Origin: Tragulus kanchil
Taxonomy: Eukaryota; Chordata; Mammalia; Artiodactyla; Tragulidae
NCBI GenBank assembly: GCA_022376925.1
Contig: JAIOJX010000026.1
Span: 257,049,330-257,113,329, forward strand
DNA length: 64,000 nucleotides
Direction: 5' to 3'
Shown here: one piece after another, positions 34,827 to 47,214 of the stretch
How positions within the stretch are numbered: the stretch's first letter is position 1
Layout of the letters: every line of letters begins with the position of its first letter
Notes under the pieces: generated by a model
The model's database searches: none
Told to the model about the DNA's origin: nothing
What the model saw: the letters and a program-made list of their open reading frames with translations, nothing else
Made by a program: the position numbers and the translations under genes

Positions 34827-36824
34827 GGTGGTTTCGTACTCCAGAGAATCATGTTAAATACCAAGAGCCCCATACATTGCATTTGAGAGCATTCCATCTG
34901 GTTTTCTTTCCTGCTGCTTATCATGGAGAATCCCATTCATCCTATCCAGCAGGGACTCTTGATTCCTGAGAACCCACTGTCCCAGTAGAAAATGGAACAT
35001 GGAAGTGGATATTGGGTGGTTTCTGCCTTAAATACAATGGCAAAATAAAGACATTTCACCCATCACAGCTCCAGTATTAGTACCAAAAGCAGATATACAT
35101 GTGGAGAGGGTAGAAAAATCAGACACGTGTGTCCTTGCTTTTCATCTTTCAAGGTGGGAAATGAAAGATGTGAAAACACAATGGGAGAAACCATGGAAAG
35201 AGGGACTGAAGAGCATCGGTAATGGCCAGGGGCATATTTTTCAAGGAAGGACAGAAACCTCGACGTGTAACTTGACACAGTCACATCTGTCATGATGTGG
35301 GAAAGTTGTATAGCATGACCAAAAGGAAGTGTCCAGAAAAATCTTTGAAATGCTTCAGGTTTCCAAGCTCTGTATGAAGCAAAGGGAGTTCAGGTGTTCA
35401 GTGTGCTCTGGTTGGAGAACCCAGAGAAACTGGTAAGTCTGATAAATCTGCAAAGGCCAGGGATCCGCACAAAGTAGCCACCATGTGTGAGAATGCTCTG
35501 ACCAAGAATAAAGGGACTAAGGCAAGATGGCTTTAAGACTGTACAGGACTAGCAATTAGTGGTTCAGAGAGTAGCCCAGATAGGCCACACCACACCATCT
35601 GACCAGGAGTATAAAGGGTACCACGTGAATCAAAGGTCCAGCCTTTATTGCCCATTAAACGCAGAGAATAAATAGCTATTACAGTCTATGCAAATCATGC
35701 AAGGTGTAAGTCAATTAAAATATCATGTTGAGGAGGAAAAATCTATTTTAAATTCAAAATATCAATTTCTAAATTTATATCATTAGTCTTTATGATCATT
35801 AAGCAAATGATCAGAAATTCTTAACTTATACTGGAGAGGAATGCCATTATTTGGCAGATACAAGTTATCCAGAAATTAAGCTTTGCTAGAGATGTCTTAA
35901 TTCTCTATTTTCTTTTAATTTAATTAAATTCAATAGAGATCAAAAAACAGCCCTCATCCAGTTGGCCTGCTGGGAAATTAGAGCTCAATTACTTTTGGTG
36001 GTTTCGTACTCCAGAGAATCATGTTAAATACCAAGAGCCCCATACATTGCATTTGAGAGCATTCCATCTGGTTTTCTTTCCTGCTGCTTATCATGGAGAA
36101 TCCCATTCATCCTATCCAGCAGGGACTCTTGATTCCTGAGAACCCACTGTCCCAGTAGAAAATGGAACATGGAAGTGGATATTGGGTGGTTTCTGCCTTA
36201 AATACAATGGCAAAATAAAGACATTTCACCCATCACAGCTCCAGTATTAGTACCAAAAGCAGATATACATGTGGAGAGGGTAGAAAAATCAGACACGTGT
36301 GTCCTTGCTTTTCATCTTTCAAGGTGGGAAATGAAAGATGTGAAAACACAATGGGAGAAACCATGGAAAGAGGGACTGAAGAGCATCGGTAATGGCCAGG
36401 GGCATATTTTTCAAGGAAGGACAGAAACCTCGACGTGTAACTTGACACAGTCACATCTGTCATGATGTGGGAATGTTGTATAGCATGACCAAAAGGAAGT
36501 GTCCAGAAAAATCTTTGAAATGCTTCAGGTTTCCAAGCTCTGTATGAAGCAAAGGGAGTTCAGGTGTTCAGTGTGCTCTGGTTGGAGAACCCAGAGAAAC
36601 TGGTAAGTCTGATAAATCTGCAAAGGCCAGGGATCCGCACAAAGTAGCCACCATGTGTGAGAATGCTCTGACCAAGAATAAAGGGACTAAGGCAAGATGG
36701 CTTTAAGACTGTACAGGACTAGCAATTAGTGGTTCAGAGAGTAGCCCAGATAGGCCACACTACACCATCTGACCAGGAGTATAAAGGGTACCACGTGAAT
36801 CAAAGGTCCAGCCTTTATTGCCCA
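34492..36824 (+). repeat. Tandem duplication pair 11 (34492-35654 and 35662-36824)
   Basis: Offset 1170. Copy 1 ends at 'ctttattgccca'. The next few bases 'ttaaacg' look like a corrupted form of the bases preceding the unit ('tttaatatc'). The copies are almost identical over their whole length. The end of copy 2 overlaps pair 12. Confidence 0.95.
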
Positions 36825-36841
36825 CTTCCCTCAGATACCAA

Positions 36842-36998
36842 GTCACATAAACCTTCTTTCTCACTTAGTCTTCATAATACTCCTATGCAATAGCTATTAT
36901 AATACACATCTCAGAGACAAATTATCTAAAGCCTAGAGTAGTACAGTGATGTAACCAAGGTTGTATGGAGCTAAAAAATGACAAAGTTCAAATACAGA
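36842..36998 (-). mobile_element. MIR element (copied at 37962-38118)
   Basis: 'cttagtcttcataatactcc', 'caatagctattataatacac', 'cagagacaaattatctaaag' and 'gtaaccaaggttgtatggag' follow the minus-strand MIR order. Confidence 0.75.
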
Positions 36999-37141
36999 TA
37001 GATCTGTAGTGGACCAGTTTTCTTAAATAGGAGCAATTTTGCCTTCAAAGGAGCAAGGAGGAAAAGGAAGGTATCTGCAAAATTTGTTTTGAGACTAAAT
37101 TATGAGATTGTACTGAGTATACCAGACTGAACTGCATCTAG

Positions 37142-37210
37142 TTTTTTTTTTTTTTTTCCCAACCTGGATGTATAGATACATACAGAAAAAAAAATCTCTC
37201 TCTCTCTCTA
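37142..37210. repeat. Poly(T) and (TC)n simple repeats (copied near 38261-38330)
   Basis: A T run at about 37142-37157 and a CT run at about 37196-37208 followed by 'tatatatg'. The T run is one or two bases longer in the second copy. Confidence 0.85.
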
Positions 37211-38671
37211 TATATGTACCAGTAGAATGGATATATATGTTACATGGTGATGGGATGCTTTTAAGTTATATATATTATAGAAAGTAAGCAAAGTATATTT
37301 TCTATGCACATCTGAGTATAAAATATAAATTTGTTATCCTGTTAATAATAACATGAAACTCTAACCTTGAGCTACCAATATAACACTAACTTATATAGAT
37401 TGGTTGTGGTTCCTTCTCTTTTCTTGGCCACTTATTACTACAGAGAGTGCTTTGAATCTTCTGTTGTTGAGATTCATAGTAGAGCTTTTCCAATAATAGG
37501 GATGGAGATGTCATCCATTCCAAGAGGATCTGCATTTTCTAGTGAGCATCTTCCCCCCCGTTGTTGAAAAATTACATAAATAAATGCTTTTAGGCAAGGG
37601 GAATTTCCAAAAAGGAAGTGTCCAGAAAAATCTTTGAAATGCTTCAGGTTTCCAAGCTCTGTATGAAGCAAAGGGAGTTCAGGTGTTCAGTGTGCTCTGG
37701 TTGGAGAACCCAGAGAAACTGGTAAGTCTGATAAATCTGCAAAGGCCAGGGATCCGCACAAAGTAGCCACCATGTGTGAGAATGCTCTGACCAAGAATAA
37801 AGGGACTAAGGCAAGATGGCTTTAAGACTGTACAGGACTAGCAATTAGTGGTTCAGAGAGTAGCCCAGATAGGCCACACTACACCATCTGACCAGGAGTA
37901 TAAAGGGTACCACGTGAATCAAAGGTCCAGCCTTTATTGCCCACTTCCCTCAGATACCAAGTCACATAAACCTTCTTTCTCACTTAGTCTTCATAATACT
38001 CCTATGCAATAGCTATTATAATACACATCTCAGAGACAAATTATCTAAAGCCTAGAGTAGTACAGTGATGTAACCAAGGTTGTATGGAGCTAAAAAATGA
38101 CAAAGTTCAAATACAGATAGATCTGTAGTGGACCAGTTTTCTTAAATAGGAGCAATTTTGCCTTCAAAGGAGCAAGGAGGAAAAGGAAGGTATCTGCAAA
38201 ATTTGTTTTGAGACTAAATTATGAGATTGTACTGAGTATACCAGACTGAACTGCATCTAGTTTTTTTTTTTTTTTTTCCCAACCTGGATGTATAGATACA
38301 TACAGAAAAAAAAATCTCTCTCTCTCTCTATATATGTACCAGTAGAATGGATATATATGTTACATGGTGATGGGATGTTTTTAAGTTATATATATTATAG
38401 AAAGTAAGCAAAGTATATTTTCTATGCACATCTGAGTATAAAGTATAAATTTGTTATCCTGTTAATAATAACATGAAACTCTAACCTTGAGCTACCAATA
38501 TAACACTAACTTATATAGATTGGTTGTGGTTCCTTCTCTTTTCTTGGCCACCTATTACTACAGAGAGTGCTTTGAATCTTCTGTTGTTGAGATTCATAGT
38601 AGAGCTTTTCCAATAATAGGGATGGAGATGTCATCCATTCCAAGAGGATCTGCATTTTCTAGTGAGCATCT

Positions 38672-39106
38672 CAGATACAGAAGGCCTTCCAAGCCAAAGA
38701 AATTAAAGTGTAATTAACCAGAATAATCATGATACTTGGTTAACAATAATAGTAAAATGTACTATTAATAGAGCATTCACTATATGTTAATCACTGAACT
38801 AAAACCTTTGCATGTTTTCTTTGCTAGGTCTGTGAGTGTGTACCCATAAGGCAGGAATAAGGCACGTCAGAGTAGAAGGTTATACTACAATACTCATCGC
38901 ATATCATTCGGTGGTGATGAATTTCAACACCGATCTTCTTTAGGAGCCATACTTCTGCCAGGATTATGTGAACTGAACCAGCTAGTTACTATGTGCTATA
39001 TTCTTCCATCATCTGGCTATCTAAAGAACAAAGAATCAATCAATGGGATGAAAGCCCTTGCCAAGTGTAAATTCAAATATCTCTTTCAAGTCATTCAACT
39101 TTCTTT
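38672..39106. other. Non-coding DNA with possible MIR trace
   Basis: No gene seen. 'gagcattcactatatgttaa' and 'gtacccataaggcagg' at about 38770-38860 may be a very decayed minus-strand MIR. Confidence 0.4.
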
Positions 39107-39986
39107 GGAAGATAAAAGACATTGGACAATTAAAGATGTTATTCTACTGAGATTTTTACAATAGTGAGAATATTCATAAATGAAGAACAGTTTTATAGAA
39201 CCAGGTAAACAAGGAAAATACCAGTGAGTCTTATGGGAGTCATGAAGAAGAACAGACATGAGCCTAATCTGAATCACTGAGGAGAGCTGGAGATGGAGGT
39301 GAGTCTGTTTTGAAGTATGAGAGGACAGGTCCTTTGTTGTTAGGTTAGCCATTTGTCGAAACATAAAATGATGAGAAGATTTCAGAAAACGAAACAGTAA
39401 GAGTATATCTTGACTGTCTGATATTTCCTGGAAGTAAATGACTTAGATAAAGATTAACACAATTACTTCTTGCTTCATCTTTTTCATATGGGTAAAACAA
39501 AACTATAAAAAAAACCCTGATAATATAGTATAGCATATGTCTGAAGCAATTTTGCCAAACTTCTTGATATTTTGATTAACCGGTTCAACGAAGGGAACAT
39601 TCTATCAGTGATAGTGCTTTGTTTTTCAAGTAGAACATAAAGTTTCAAACAGCATTTATAGAGTATCCCTATTGTCACAGAAAATTTAACTTGAAGACTA
39701 AATGCAAATTACTGTAAAGAGTTAGTATAACATAAAAAAAGAACAGGATTTTTAAAAAGAATGAAGACAATTTTTTAAATTTAAATTTATGAAGATAAAT
39801 TTTTGAAGTTAAATTTGAAATTTATGGAGATAAATTTAAGAACTTGAAGTAAAAGAGATGAACAACAGGGGAGTGACTGCTGGTAATGATGGGTTTTGCT
39901 TTAGTTCTGTACTTTTCCAAATGAAGTAATCCCATTAGCCGATTAACAGCCTCATTCCAAAGTATGTAAAAAAATAGAAAGACATG

Positions 39987-40017
<31 letters not shown>

Positions 40018-41454
40018 ATCAGTACATTTTCATGAAAAGTGTAGAATAAGAGCTAGAGAAACTGTAGATTAATGTAATTTTATAACAGACAAAATTCAGA
40101 GCACCTGCTTTATGGTACAGAATTTGGTCAATTGATAACAGTTCTCACTTCTCAAATTTTAGTGTAGGATTTCTTACAAATGATATTCTGGCCCTCTTCC
40201 TAACTACAAAAATGCAAGCACCTGCCATTATACTGAGGCTAATTAGCAATTAGCAAGACAGTTAAATCAGTTTGGCTTCCCGGAAGATAAAAGACATTGG
40301 ACAATTAAAGATGTTATTCTACTGAGATTTTTACAATAGTGAGAATATTCATAAATGAAGAACAGTTTTATAGAACCAGGTAAACAAGGAAAATACCAGT
40401 GAGTCTTATGGGAGTCATGAAGAAGAACAGACATGAGCCTAATCTGAATCACTGAGGAGAGCTGGAGATGGAGGTGAGTCTGTTTTGAAGTATGAGAGGA
40501 CAGGTCCTTTGTTGTTAGGTTAGCCATTTGTCGAAACATAAAATGATGAGAAGATTTCAGAAAACGAAACAGTAAGAGTATATCTTGACTGTCTGATATT
40601 TCCTGGAAGTAAATGACTTAGATAAAGATTAACACAATTACTTCTTGCTTCATCTTTTTCATATGGGTAAAACAAAACTATAAAAAAAACCCTGATAATA
40701 TAGTATAGCATATGTCTGAAGCAATTTTGCCAAACTTCTTGATATTTTGATTAACCGGTTCAACGAAGGGAACATTCTATCAGTGATAGCGCTTTGTTTT
40801 TCAAGTAGAACATAAAGTTTCAAACAGCATTTATAGAGTATCCCTATTGTCACAGAAAATTTAACTTGAAGACTAAATGCAAATTACTGTAAAGAGTTAG
40901 TATAACATAAAAAAAGAACAGGATTTTTAAAAAGAATGAAGACAATTTTTTAAATTTAAATTTATGAAGATAAATTTTTGAAGTTAAATTTGAAATTTAT
41001 GGAGATAAATTTAAGAACTTGAAGTAAAAGAGATGAACAACAGGGGAGTGACTGCTGGTAATGATGGGTTTTGCTTTAGTTCTGTACTTTTCCAAATGAA
41101 GTAATCCCATTAGCCGATTAACAGCCTCATTCCAAAGTATGTAAAAAAATAGAAAGACATGTATATATATATGTGTGTGTGTGTGTGTGTATCAATACAT
41201 TTTCATGAAAAGTGTAGAATAAGAGCTAGAGAAACTGTAGATTAATGTAATTTTATAACAGACAAAATTCAGAGCACCTGCTTTATGGTACAGAATTTGG
41301 TCAATTGATAACAGTTCTCACTTCTCAAATTTTAGTGTAGGATTTCTTACAAATGATATTCTGGCCCTCTTCCTAACTACAAAAATGCAAGCACCTGCCA
41401 TTATACTGAGGCTAATTAGCAATTAGCAAGACAGTTAAATCAGTTTGGCTTCCC
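39107..41454 (+). repeat. Tandem duplication pair 13 (39107-40281 and 40282-41454)
   Basis: Offset 1175, abutting with no spacer ('ggcttccc' followed directly by 'ggaagataaaag'). Differences include 'gatagtgctt' versus 'gatagcgctt', 'atcagtaca' versus 'atcaatac' and the length of a (TG)n run. I recognise no gene or transposon in the unit apart from that microsatellite. Confidence 0.96.
39986..40017. repeat. (TA)n(TG)n microsatellite (copied at about 41160-41191)
   Basis: A 'tatatata' run leading into a TG run. The TG part differs slightly in length between the two copies. Confidence 0.9.
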
Positions 41455-41560
41455 TACTGTGTCCATAAAATTCTTCAAAATCAGCACAGATGTTTAATTA
41501 CTGACAGTAAGCCCAACACTGGGTTTTAGTAGAGGTGATGACACACAAGAATGAACTCAC

Positions 41561-41900
41561 GGGGCTTCCCCTGGTGGTCCCGTGGGTAAGGACACTGCCT
41601 TGCAGTGCAAGGGGTGCTGGTTCGATCCCTGGCCTGGGAAGATCCCACGTGCCGCAGAGCAGCTGGACTGTGTCCAATTACTGAGCCAGAGCTCTGGGGC
41701 ACATGCGCCCAGAGCTGACGCTCTGCGACAACAGAGGCCACTGCGATGGGAGGCCCACAGGAGCCAAAGAACAAAGACGGATGAAAATAAAGAAATGAAA
41801 GACCAATAGAAGTGGCCTGCCCATCCTCCTCCCTCCCCACACCACCCCTCAAAAAAAAAAAAAAAAAGATAAATAAAAAATAAATGTTTAAAAAAAAAAA
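41561..41900 (+). mobile_element. tRNA-type SINE with long 3' body and target-site duplication
   Basis: The 14-bp 'aagaatgaactcac' flanks it at 41547-41560 and 41901-41914. It opens 'ggggcttcccctggtggtcc' and has the Pol III B-box-like 'ggttcgatccctgg'. It goes on with 'gagccagagctctggggcac', 'gaggccactgcgatgggagg' and 'gaccaatagaagtggcc', and ends in C- and A-rich tails. The 180-codon minus-strand frame here runs through this SINE and is not a gene. Confidence 0.93.
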
Positions 41901-41914
41901 AAGAATGAACTCAC

Positions 41915-42530
41915 TTCTAAAGACCATACGACATGTGTGAGAGGACTTCATGTCCCACTGAAGCCTTTCTTGTTTTCCCTCCTTTCCAGCCTTTCCTAAA
42001 CAAAGTCTTAAAGCTGGCAGCCATTTTTTTCCAAGTTTGTTCTTTTCTTGAAAATTACTCACATCCATTCAGTCTATATTAATTAACTGTTTTCTTTTCT
42101 CCATTAGCATGGAGACAGATACAGTAACGTTGAAATGAACTCTGAGAACTTAGGCAAAGTATAGGTTCAGTTTGCTCATATATCAAAATTGGGTAGACTA
42201 TTGCATGTGGTTATTGTGACGTGATAGGGTACCATGTCAAATATGCCAGAGAGTGATGACATATGGACACTCAGAATGTCATCTCTCTTGACCACCCTTT
42301 CTTCCCTTTGTTCCTTTCTTTTGACAAAGATGTATCAAACTTTAGGAGCCAGTCCTATAATGAACGTTTTAATTGTGGTTCTCTTCCAAACTGGCAAGAA
42401 ATCTAATGGCTGAGAATACATCTTTTTTCTGCACCAAGAGTTGGTAATCAGTCAATAACATCATTATTTTGACCAACTTCCATCATAGCTGTCAATGAAA
42501 TGTCAAAGCCATCATTATTCCCTGAGAGCC
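41915..42530. other. Unrecognised non-coding DNA
   Basis: No gene or clear repeat. The final part may belong to the following L2. Confidence 0.45.
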
Positions 42531-42559
42531 TCTTCTGGGGACTTAATGATTCCCAGGCT

Positions 42560-42945
42560 CATTTTAGATGCTTTATCTCTACCACATTGAATTTTTATAG
42601 CACACTTGTTGATCTTTATCCTACTTGTTGGTTCTTATCTTTCTCTGAAAATGCTAGTGTTTCCCATTATAACCCAATTGTCATTTCACCCAGGTTGGCT
42701 TTCATCCTTCTCAGAGACCTTCCCTGAATCCTCTCTAAAGTGACCTCCCCTTTGTTTTTCTGTCATCACCTGGCTTCTTCCTACATAAATCATCACAATC
42801 TGTCTTTTCTTGTTTGCTTATTGTTTGCTCATTTATTTGCTTGATCATAGGTTCTTTGCCAAATTAGGATGCATGCTCCCTGAGGGCAGAAATCAGTTGC
42901 CTAATCTTGTTACCCCAGAATTAGAGTCCTAGACAACACTTGGGA
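42560..42945 (+). mobile_element. LINE-2 3' end (copied at about 43720-44070)
   Basis: 'cagagaccttccctgaatcc', 'tgacctcccctttgtttttc' and 'gcatgctccctgagggcag', then 'gaattagagtcctagacaac', follow the L2 3' region in order on the plus strand. Confidence 0.7.
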
Positions 42946-43693
42946 GCAGGGTTCTGACGTGAAAAGTGATTCAAGGAAGCACAAATAAGGGAGTGACAGA
43001 AAGGCAGAGAAGACAGAAAAGCTACTTAATCTGTCTGTTAACAAGCAAGTCATTGGTTGGCCATCTGAGACTCACTCTTCTGGGAACCCCTTAGAAACAG
43101 TGTAGAAAGTACAGTCAGTTCTGATAGAACATGGCATATGTGTTCCTAAAAAAATATCACTGTGCTATACAAAATCATGCAATAAAAATCACAGAGCTTA
43201 TGGAGAAGAGTGAGTTAGGAGCACAATAATACTCAAATGCTTCAGTCACAGATGAGAAGGATAGAACTCTTAAAAATGGTAACACAGTGTCACATATGAT
43301 AAATGGCTATGAAATAAGTAAAATCTACAATAAATATGGCATTTCGCTTTGAAGGCCTGATGTTTGCTTGTGACAGGGCATGCCGGAAGGCTTGCAGTTT
43401 GTGAGCTACTGCAAAGGGATGCAGGGAGAATTATGTGAAATCTGATAGAACACTGTAAGGCTAGGAGTGATTGGATGTGGTTTATAATCTATGTAATGCA
43501 CGTGGTCACTGGTGGATTTTGGAGGTGTGTGCATATGTGTATTTTCCTTTGTTTTGTTTTGGTCATCTGCATGTTGTTTCCTGCATTCACCTAATCAGAG
43601 ATTATCATCTTTTTTCTTAAATGATCAACAGAATAAGCAGTTTTAACACTGAGGGTCATATAGACCTGCACAGTGACAAAAGGGTTAAAAAAA
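42946..43693. other. Unrecognised non-coding DNA (copied by pairs 14 and 15)
   Basis: No gene or repeat family recognised. The last 250 bases occur three times in the window (from 43440, 44566 and 45667). Confidence 0.5.
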
Positions 43694-44565
43694 ATCTTCT
43701 GGGGACTTAATGTTTCCCCTGTCATCAACATTGAATTTTTATACCCTTGGTTTTTCCTTTTTCTCTTTCTCTGAAAATGCTAGTGTTTCCCATTATAACC
43801 CAATTGTCATTTTACCCAGGTTGGCTTTCATCCTTCTCAGAGACCTTCCCTGAATCCTCTCTAAAGTGACCTCCCCTTTGTTTTTCTGTCATCAACCTGG
43901 CTTCTTCCTACATAAATCATCACAATCTGTCTTTTCTTGTTTGCTTATTGTTTGTTCATTTATTTGCTTGATCATAGGTTCTTTGCCAAATTAGGATGCA
44001 TGCTCCCTGAGGGCAGAAATCAGTTGCCTAATCTTGTTACCCCAGAATTAGAGTCCTAGACAACACTTGGGAGCAGGGTTCTGACGTGAAAAGTGATTCA
44101 AGGAAGCACAAATAAGGGAGTGACAGAAGGCAGAGAAGACAGAAAAGCTACTTAATCTGTCTGTTAACAAGCAAGTCATTGGTTGGCCATCTGAGACTCA
44201 CTCTTCTGGGAACCCCTTAGAAACAGTGTAGAAAGTACAGTCAGTTCTGATAGAACATGGCATATGTGTTCCTAAAAAAATATCACTGTGCTATACAAAA
44301 TCATGCAATAAAAATCACAGAGCTTATGGAGAAGAGTGAGTTAGGAGCACAATAATACTAAAATGCTTCAGTCACAGATGAGAAGGATAAACTCTTAAAA
44401 ATGGTAACACAGTGTCACATATGATAAATGGCTATGAAATAAGTAAAATCTACAATAAATATGGCATTTCGCTTTGAAGGCCTGATGTTTGCTTGTGACA
44501 GGGCATGCCGGAAGGCTTGCAGTTTGTGAGCTACTGCAAAGGGATGCAGGGAGAATTATGTGAAA

Positions 44566-46773
44566 TCTGATAGAACACTGTAAGGCTAGGAGTGATTGGA
44601 TGTGGTTTATAATCTATGTAATGCACGTGGTCACTGGTGGATTTTGGAGGTGTGTGCATATGTGTATTTTCCTTTGTTTTGTTTTGGTCATCTGCATGTT
44701 GTTTCCTGCATTCACCTAATCAGAGATTATCATCTTTTTTCTTAAATGATCAACAGAATAAGCAGTTTTAACACTGAGGGTCATATAGACCTGCACAGTG
44801 ACAAAAAGGGTTAAAAAAAAAAAAAAACATGTTTTTGCTGTTCCAATTAAATCTTTATTTATAAAAATAAGCAACAGGCTGGGCTTTGCCAATTCCTAGT
44901 TTGATGTTTCTCATGGAAGAAATCATGCATAAACAAAGCAAAAGATTGAGATCTGCTCAAATCATTACTTAACATATTGATTGTGTTGGAATAAATCCAC
45001 ATTTTCAAGACAAGCATTATTGCAGAACTGATGGTACCTCAAAATTTTCTCATTGAGGAAATTTCTCCTGATAATGTTCCATTCCCTGTTCTGGGCTTTC
45101 AGTTGAGTGGGGTGAGCAATTTCCTGAGCTTTGGAGAAAGCCTAACATTTAGACTGAGAAGCAAAGTTATTGGAGTGGAAAGGCTGTCAGCCTGCTTAGG
45201 AACTGTCCTCTGTGGCCAGAGGTTGAGGAGATGTAGGTCGTGGCATCACTTGCATCTGATTCACTGCAGGCGGCACCTCAATGCCTAGAATGCACTAAGG
45301 GACCCAAAATAAATGGATTACCTTGGCAAAGGGGTCTAATAACCAAGGAAACCAGGAATGAAATCAGCATGGTCCAGTGTTAATTGAAACCCTCAGTTCA
45401 CTTAGTCAGACATTATTTCCCAGGATGCTTCATTTTCATGGTTACAAGAATGCAGAAATCCTCACAGTTTCTTCCCGTGCTTTCCTGTGTCTTCCTGTAT
45501 TTTACTAAGACCTCTTTTATTCTATTAATCTGGTAAATTGCACTTCTAAAAACTCAACACATTTAAGCACAACAGTCGCAGGACCCTTTCCGACCCTCTC
45601 ACTAAACATATTCCGATTCATTTTTTGTAATCTGCTTCAGTGTGAAAGATTTCTCATCTCATCAAAAACTGATAGAACACTGTAAGGCTAGGAGTGATTG
45701 GATGTGGTTTATAATCTATGTAATGCACGTGGTCACTGGTGGATTTTGGAGGTGTGTGCATATGTGTATTTTCCTTTGTTTTGTTTTGGTCATCTGCATG
45801 TTGTTTCCTGCATTCACCTAATCAGAGATTATCATCTTTTTTCTTAAATGATCAACAGAATAAGCAGTTTTAACACTGAGGGTCAATTGACCTGCACAGT
45901 GTGAAAAAGGGTTAAAAAAAAAAAAAAAACATGTTTTTGCTGTTCCAATTAAATCTTTATTTATAAAAATAAGCAACAGGCTGGGCTTTGCCAATTCCTA
46001 GTTTGATGTTTCTCATGGAAGAAATCATGCATAAACAAAGCAAAAGATTGAGATCTGCTCAAATCATCACTTAACATATTGATTGTGTTGGAATAAATCC
46101 ACATTTTCAAGACAAGCATTATTGCAGAACTGATGGTACCTCAAAATTTTCTCATTGAGGAAATTTCTCCTGATAATGTTCCATTCCCTGTTCTGGGCTT
46201 TCAGTTGAGTGGGGTGAGCAATTTCCTGAGCTTTGGAGAAAGCCTAACATTTAGACTGAGAAGCAAAGTTATTGGAGTGGAAAGGCTGTCAGCCTGCTTA
46301 GGAACTGTCCTCTGTGGCCAGAGGTTGAGGAGATGTAGGTCGTGGCATCACTTGCATCTGATTCACTGCAGGCGGCACCCTCAATGCCTAGAATGCACTA
46401 AGGGACCCAAAATAAATGGATTACCTTGGCAAAGGGGTCTGATAACCAAGGAAACCAGGAATGAAATCAGCATGGTCCAGTGTTAATTGAAACCCTCAGT
46501 TCACTTAGTCAGACATTATTTCCCAGGATGCTTCATTTTCATGGTTACAAGAATGCAGAAATCCTCACAGTTTCTTCCCGTGCTTTCCTGTGTCTTCCTG
46601 TATTTTACTAAGACCTCTTTTATTCTATTAATCTGGTAAATTGCACTTCTAAAAACTCAACACATTTTTAAGCACAACAGTCGCAGGACCCTTTCCGACC
46701 CTCTCACTAAACATATTCCGTATTCATTTTTTTGTAATCTGCTTCAGTGTGAAAGATTTCTCATCTCATCAAA
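44566..46773 (+). repeat. Tandem duplication pair 15 (44566-45668 and 45669-46773)
   Basis: Offset about 1102. The junction 'ctcatcaaaaactgatag' shares only a few A bases. Copy 2 has local changes ('ggtcaattgacctg' for 'ggtcatatagacctg', 'agtgtgaaaaagg' for 'agtgacaaaaagg') and a few indels, including an extra C in 'ggcaccctcaatg' that lengthens a chance open frame. Confidence 0.95.
44821..45668. other. Unrecognised non-coding DNA (copied by pair 15)
   Basis: No gene or repeat family recognised in this part of the pair 15 unit. A plus-strand frame at 45031-45288 (and 46133-46486 in the copy) has no recognisable domain and changes length through a one-base indel. Confidence 0.5.
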
Positions 46774-46909
46774 TAGTACTGAGCAATTCCTCTGACCTAA
46801 AAGTGATGGTATGTCATTCACAGAGAGAGCAACAGATATTTCAAGAGGAAATTACTTATTATAAGTCCCATGGACTGCAAGGATATCAAACCAGTGAATC
46901 CTAAAAGAA

Positions 46910-47202
46910 ATCAACCCTGAATGTTAATTGGAAGAAGTGATCCTGAAACTGAAGCTCCAGTACTTTGGCCATCTGATGCGAAGAGGTGACTTATTGGAAA
47001 AGAGCCTGATGTTAGGAAAAATGAAGGCAAAAGGAAAAGGAGACAACAGAGGATGAGATGGTTGGATGGCATCACTGAATCAATGGACACAAGTTTGAGC
47101 AAGCTCTGGGAGATGCTGATGGACAGGGAAGCCTGGCCTGCTGCAGTCCATGGGGTCGCAAAGAGTCATCCATGACTGAGTGACTGAACGGAACTAAAAA
47201 TT
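46910..47202 (+). mobile_element. BovB (RTE) LINE 3' end
   Basis: 'aactgaagctccagtacttt', 'ggccatctgatgcgaagagg', 'gatgagatggttggatggc' and 'catggggtcgcaaagagtc', ending 'gactgagtgactgaac', are the diagnostic 3' end of BovB. BovB is found in ruminants and, by horizontal transfer, in some reptiles and other lineages. Together with the SINEs it fixes a ruminant source. The element is 5' truncated. Confidence 0.95.
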
Positions 47203-47214
47203 CTACTGAAGAAT

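Larger units (their letters stand above)
36491..38671 (+). repeat. Tandem duplication pair 12 (36491-37551 and 37610-38671)
   Basis: Offset about 1120. A 58-bp spacer (37552-37609) starts with a run of C and is not found elsewhere in the window. The sequence 35321-35654 is also the first 330 bp or so of this unit, so that part occurs three times (35321, 36491, 37610). Confidence 0.95.
42531..44820 (+). repeat. Tandem duplication pair 14 (42531-43693 and 43695-44820)
   Basis: The offset falls from 1164 to 1126 within the first 110 bases, because copy 2 starts with a heavily deletion-bearing version of copy 1: 'cttctggggacttaatg' and 'cattgaatttttata' are kept and the bases between are thinned. 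After 43767 the copies are nearly identical. Pair 15 chains onto it. Confidence 0.94.

Noticed and set aside
41526..42068. A 180-codon open frame on the minus strand
   Set aside because: It runs through the antisense of the tRNA-type SINE at 41561-41900 and its tail; no protein domain and no exon structure.
45031..46486. Paired open frames of 85 and 117 codons
   Set aside because: Both arise from duplication 15; the length differs because of a single extra C. No recognisable domain.
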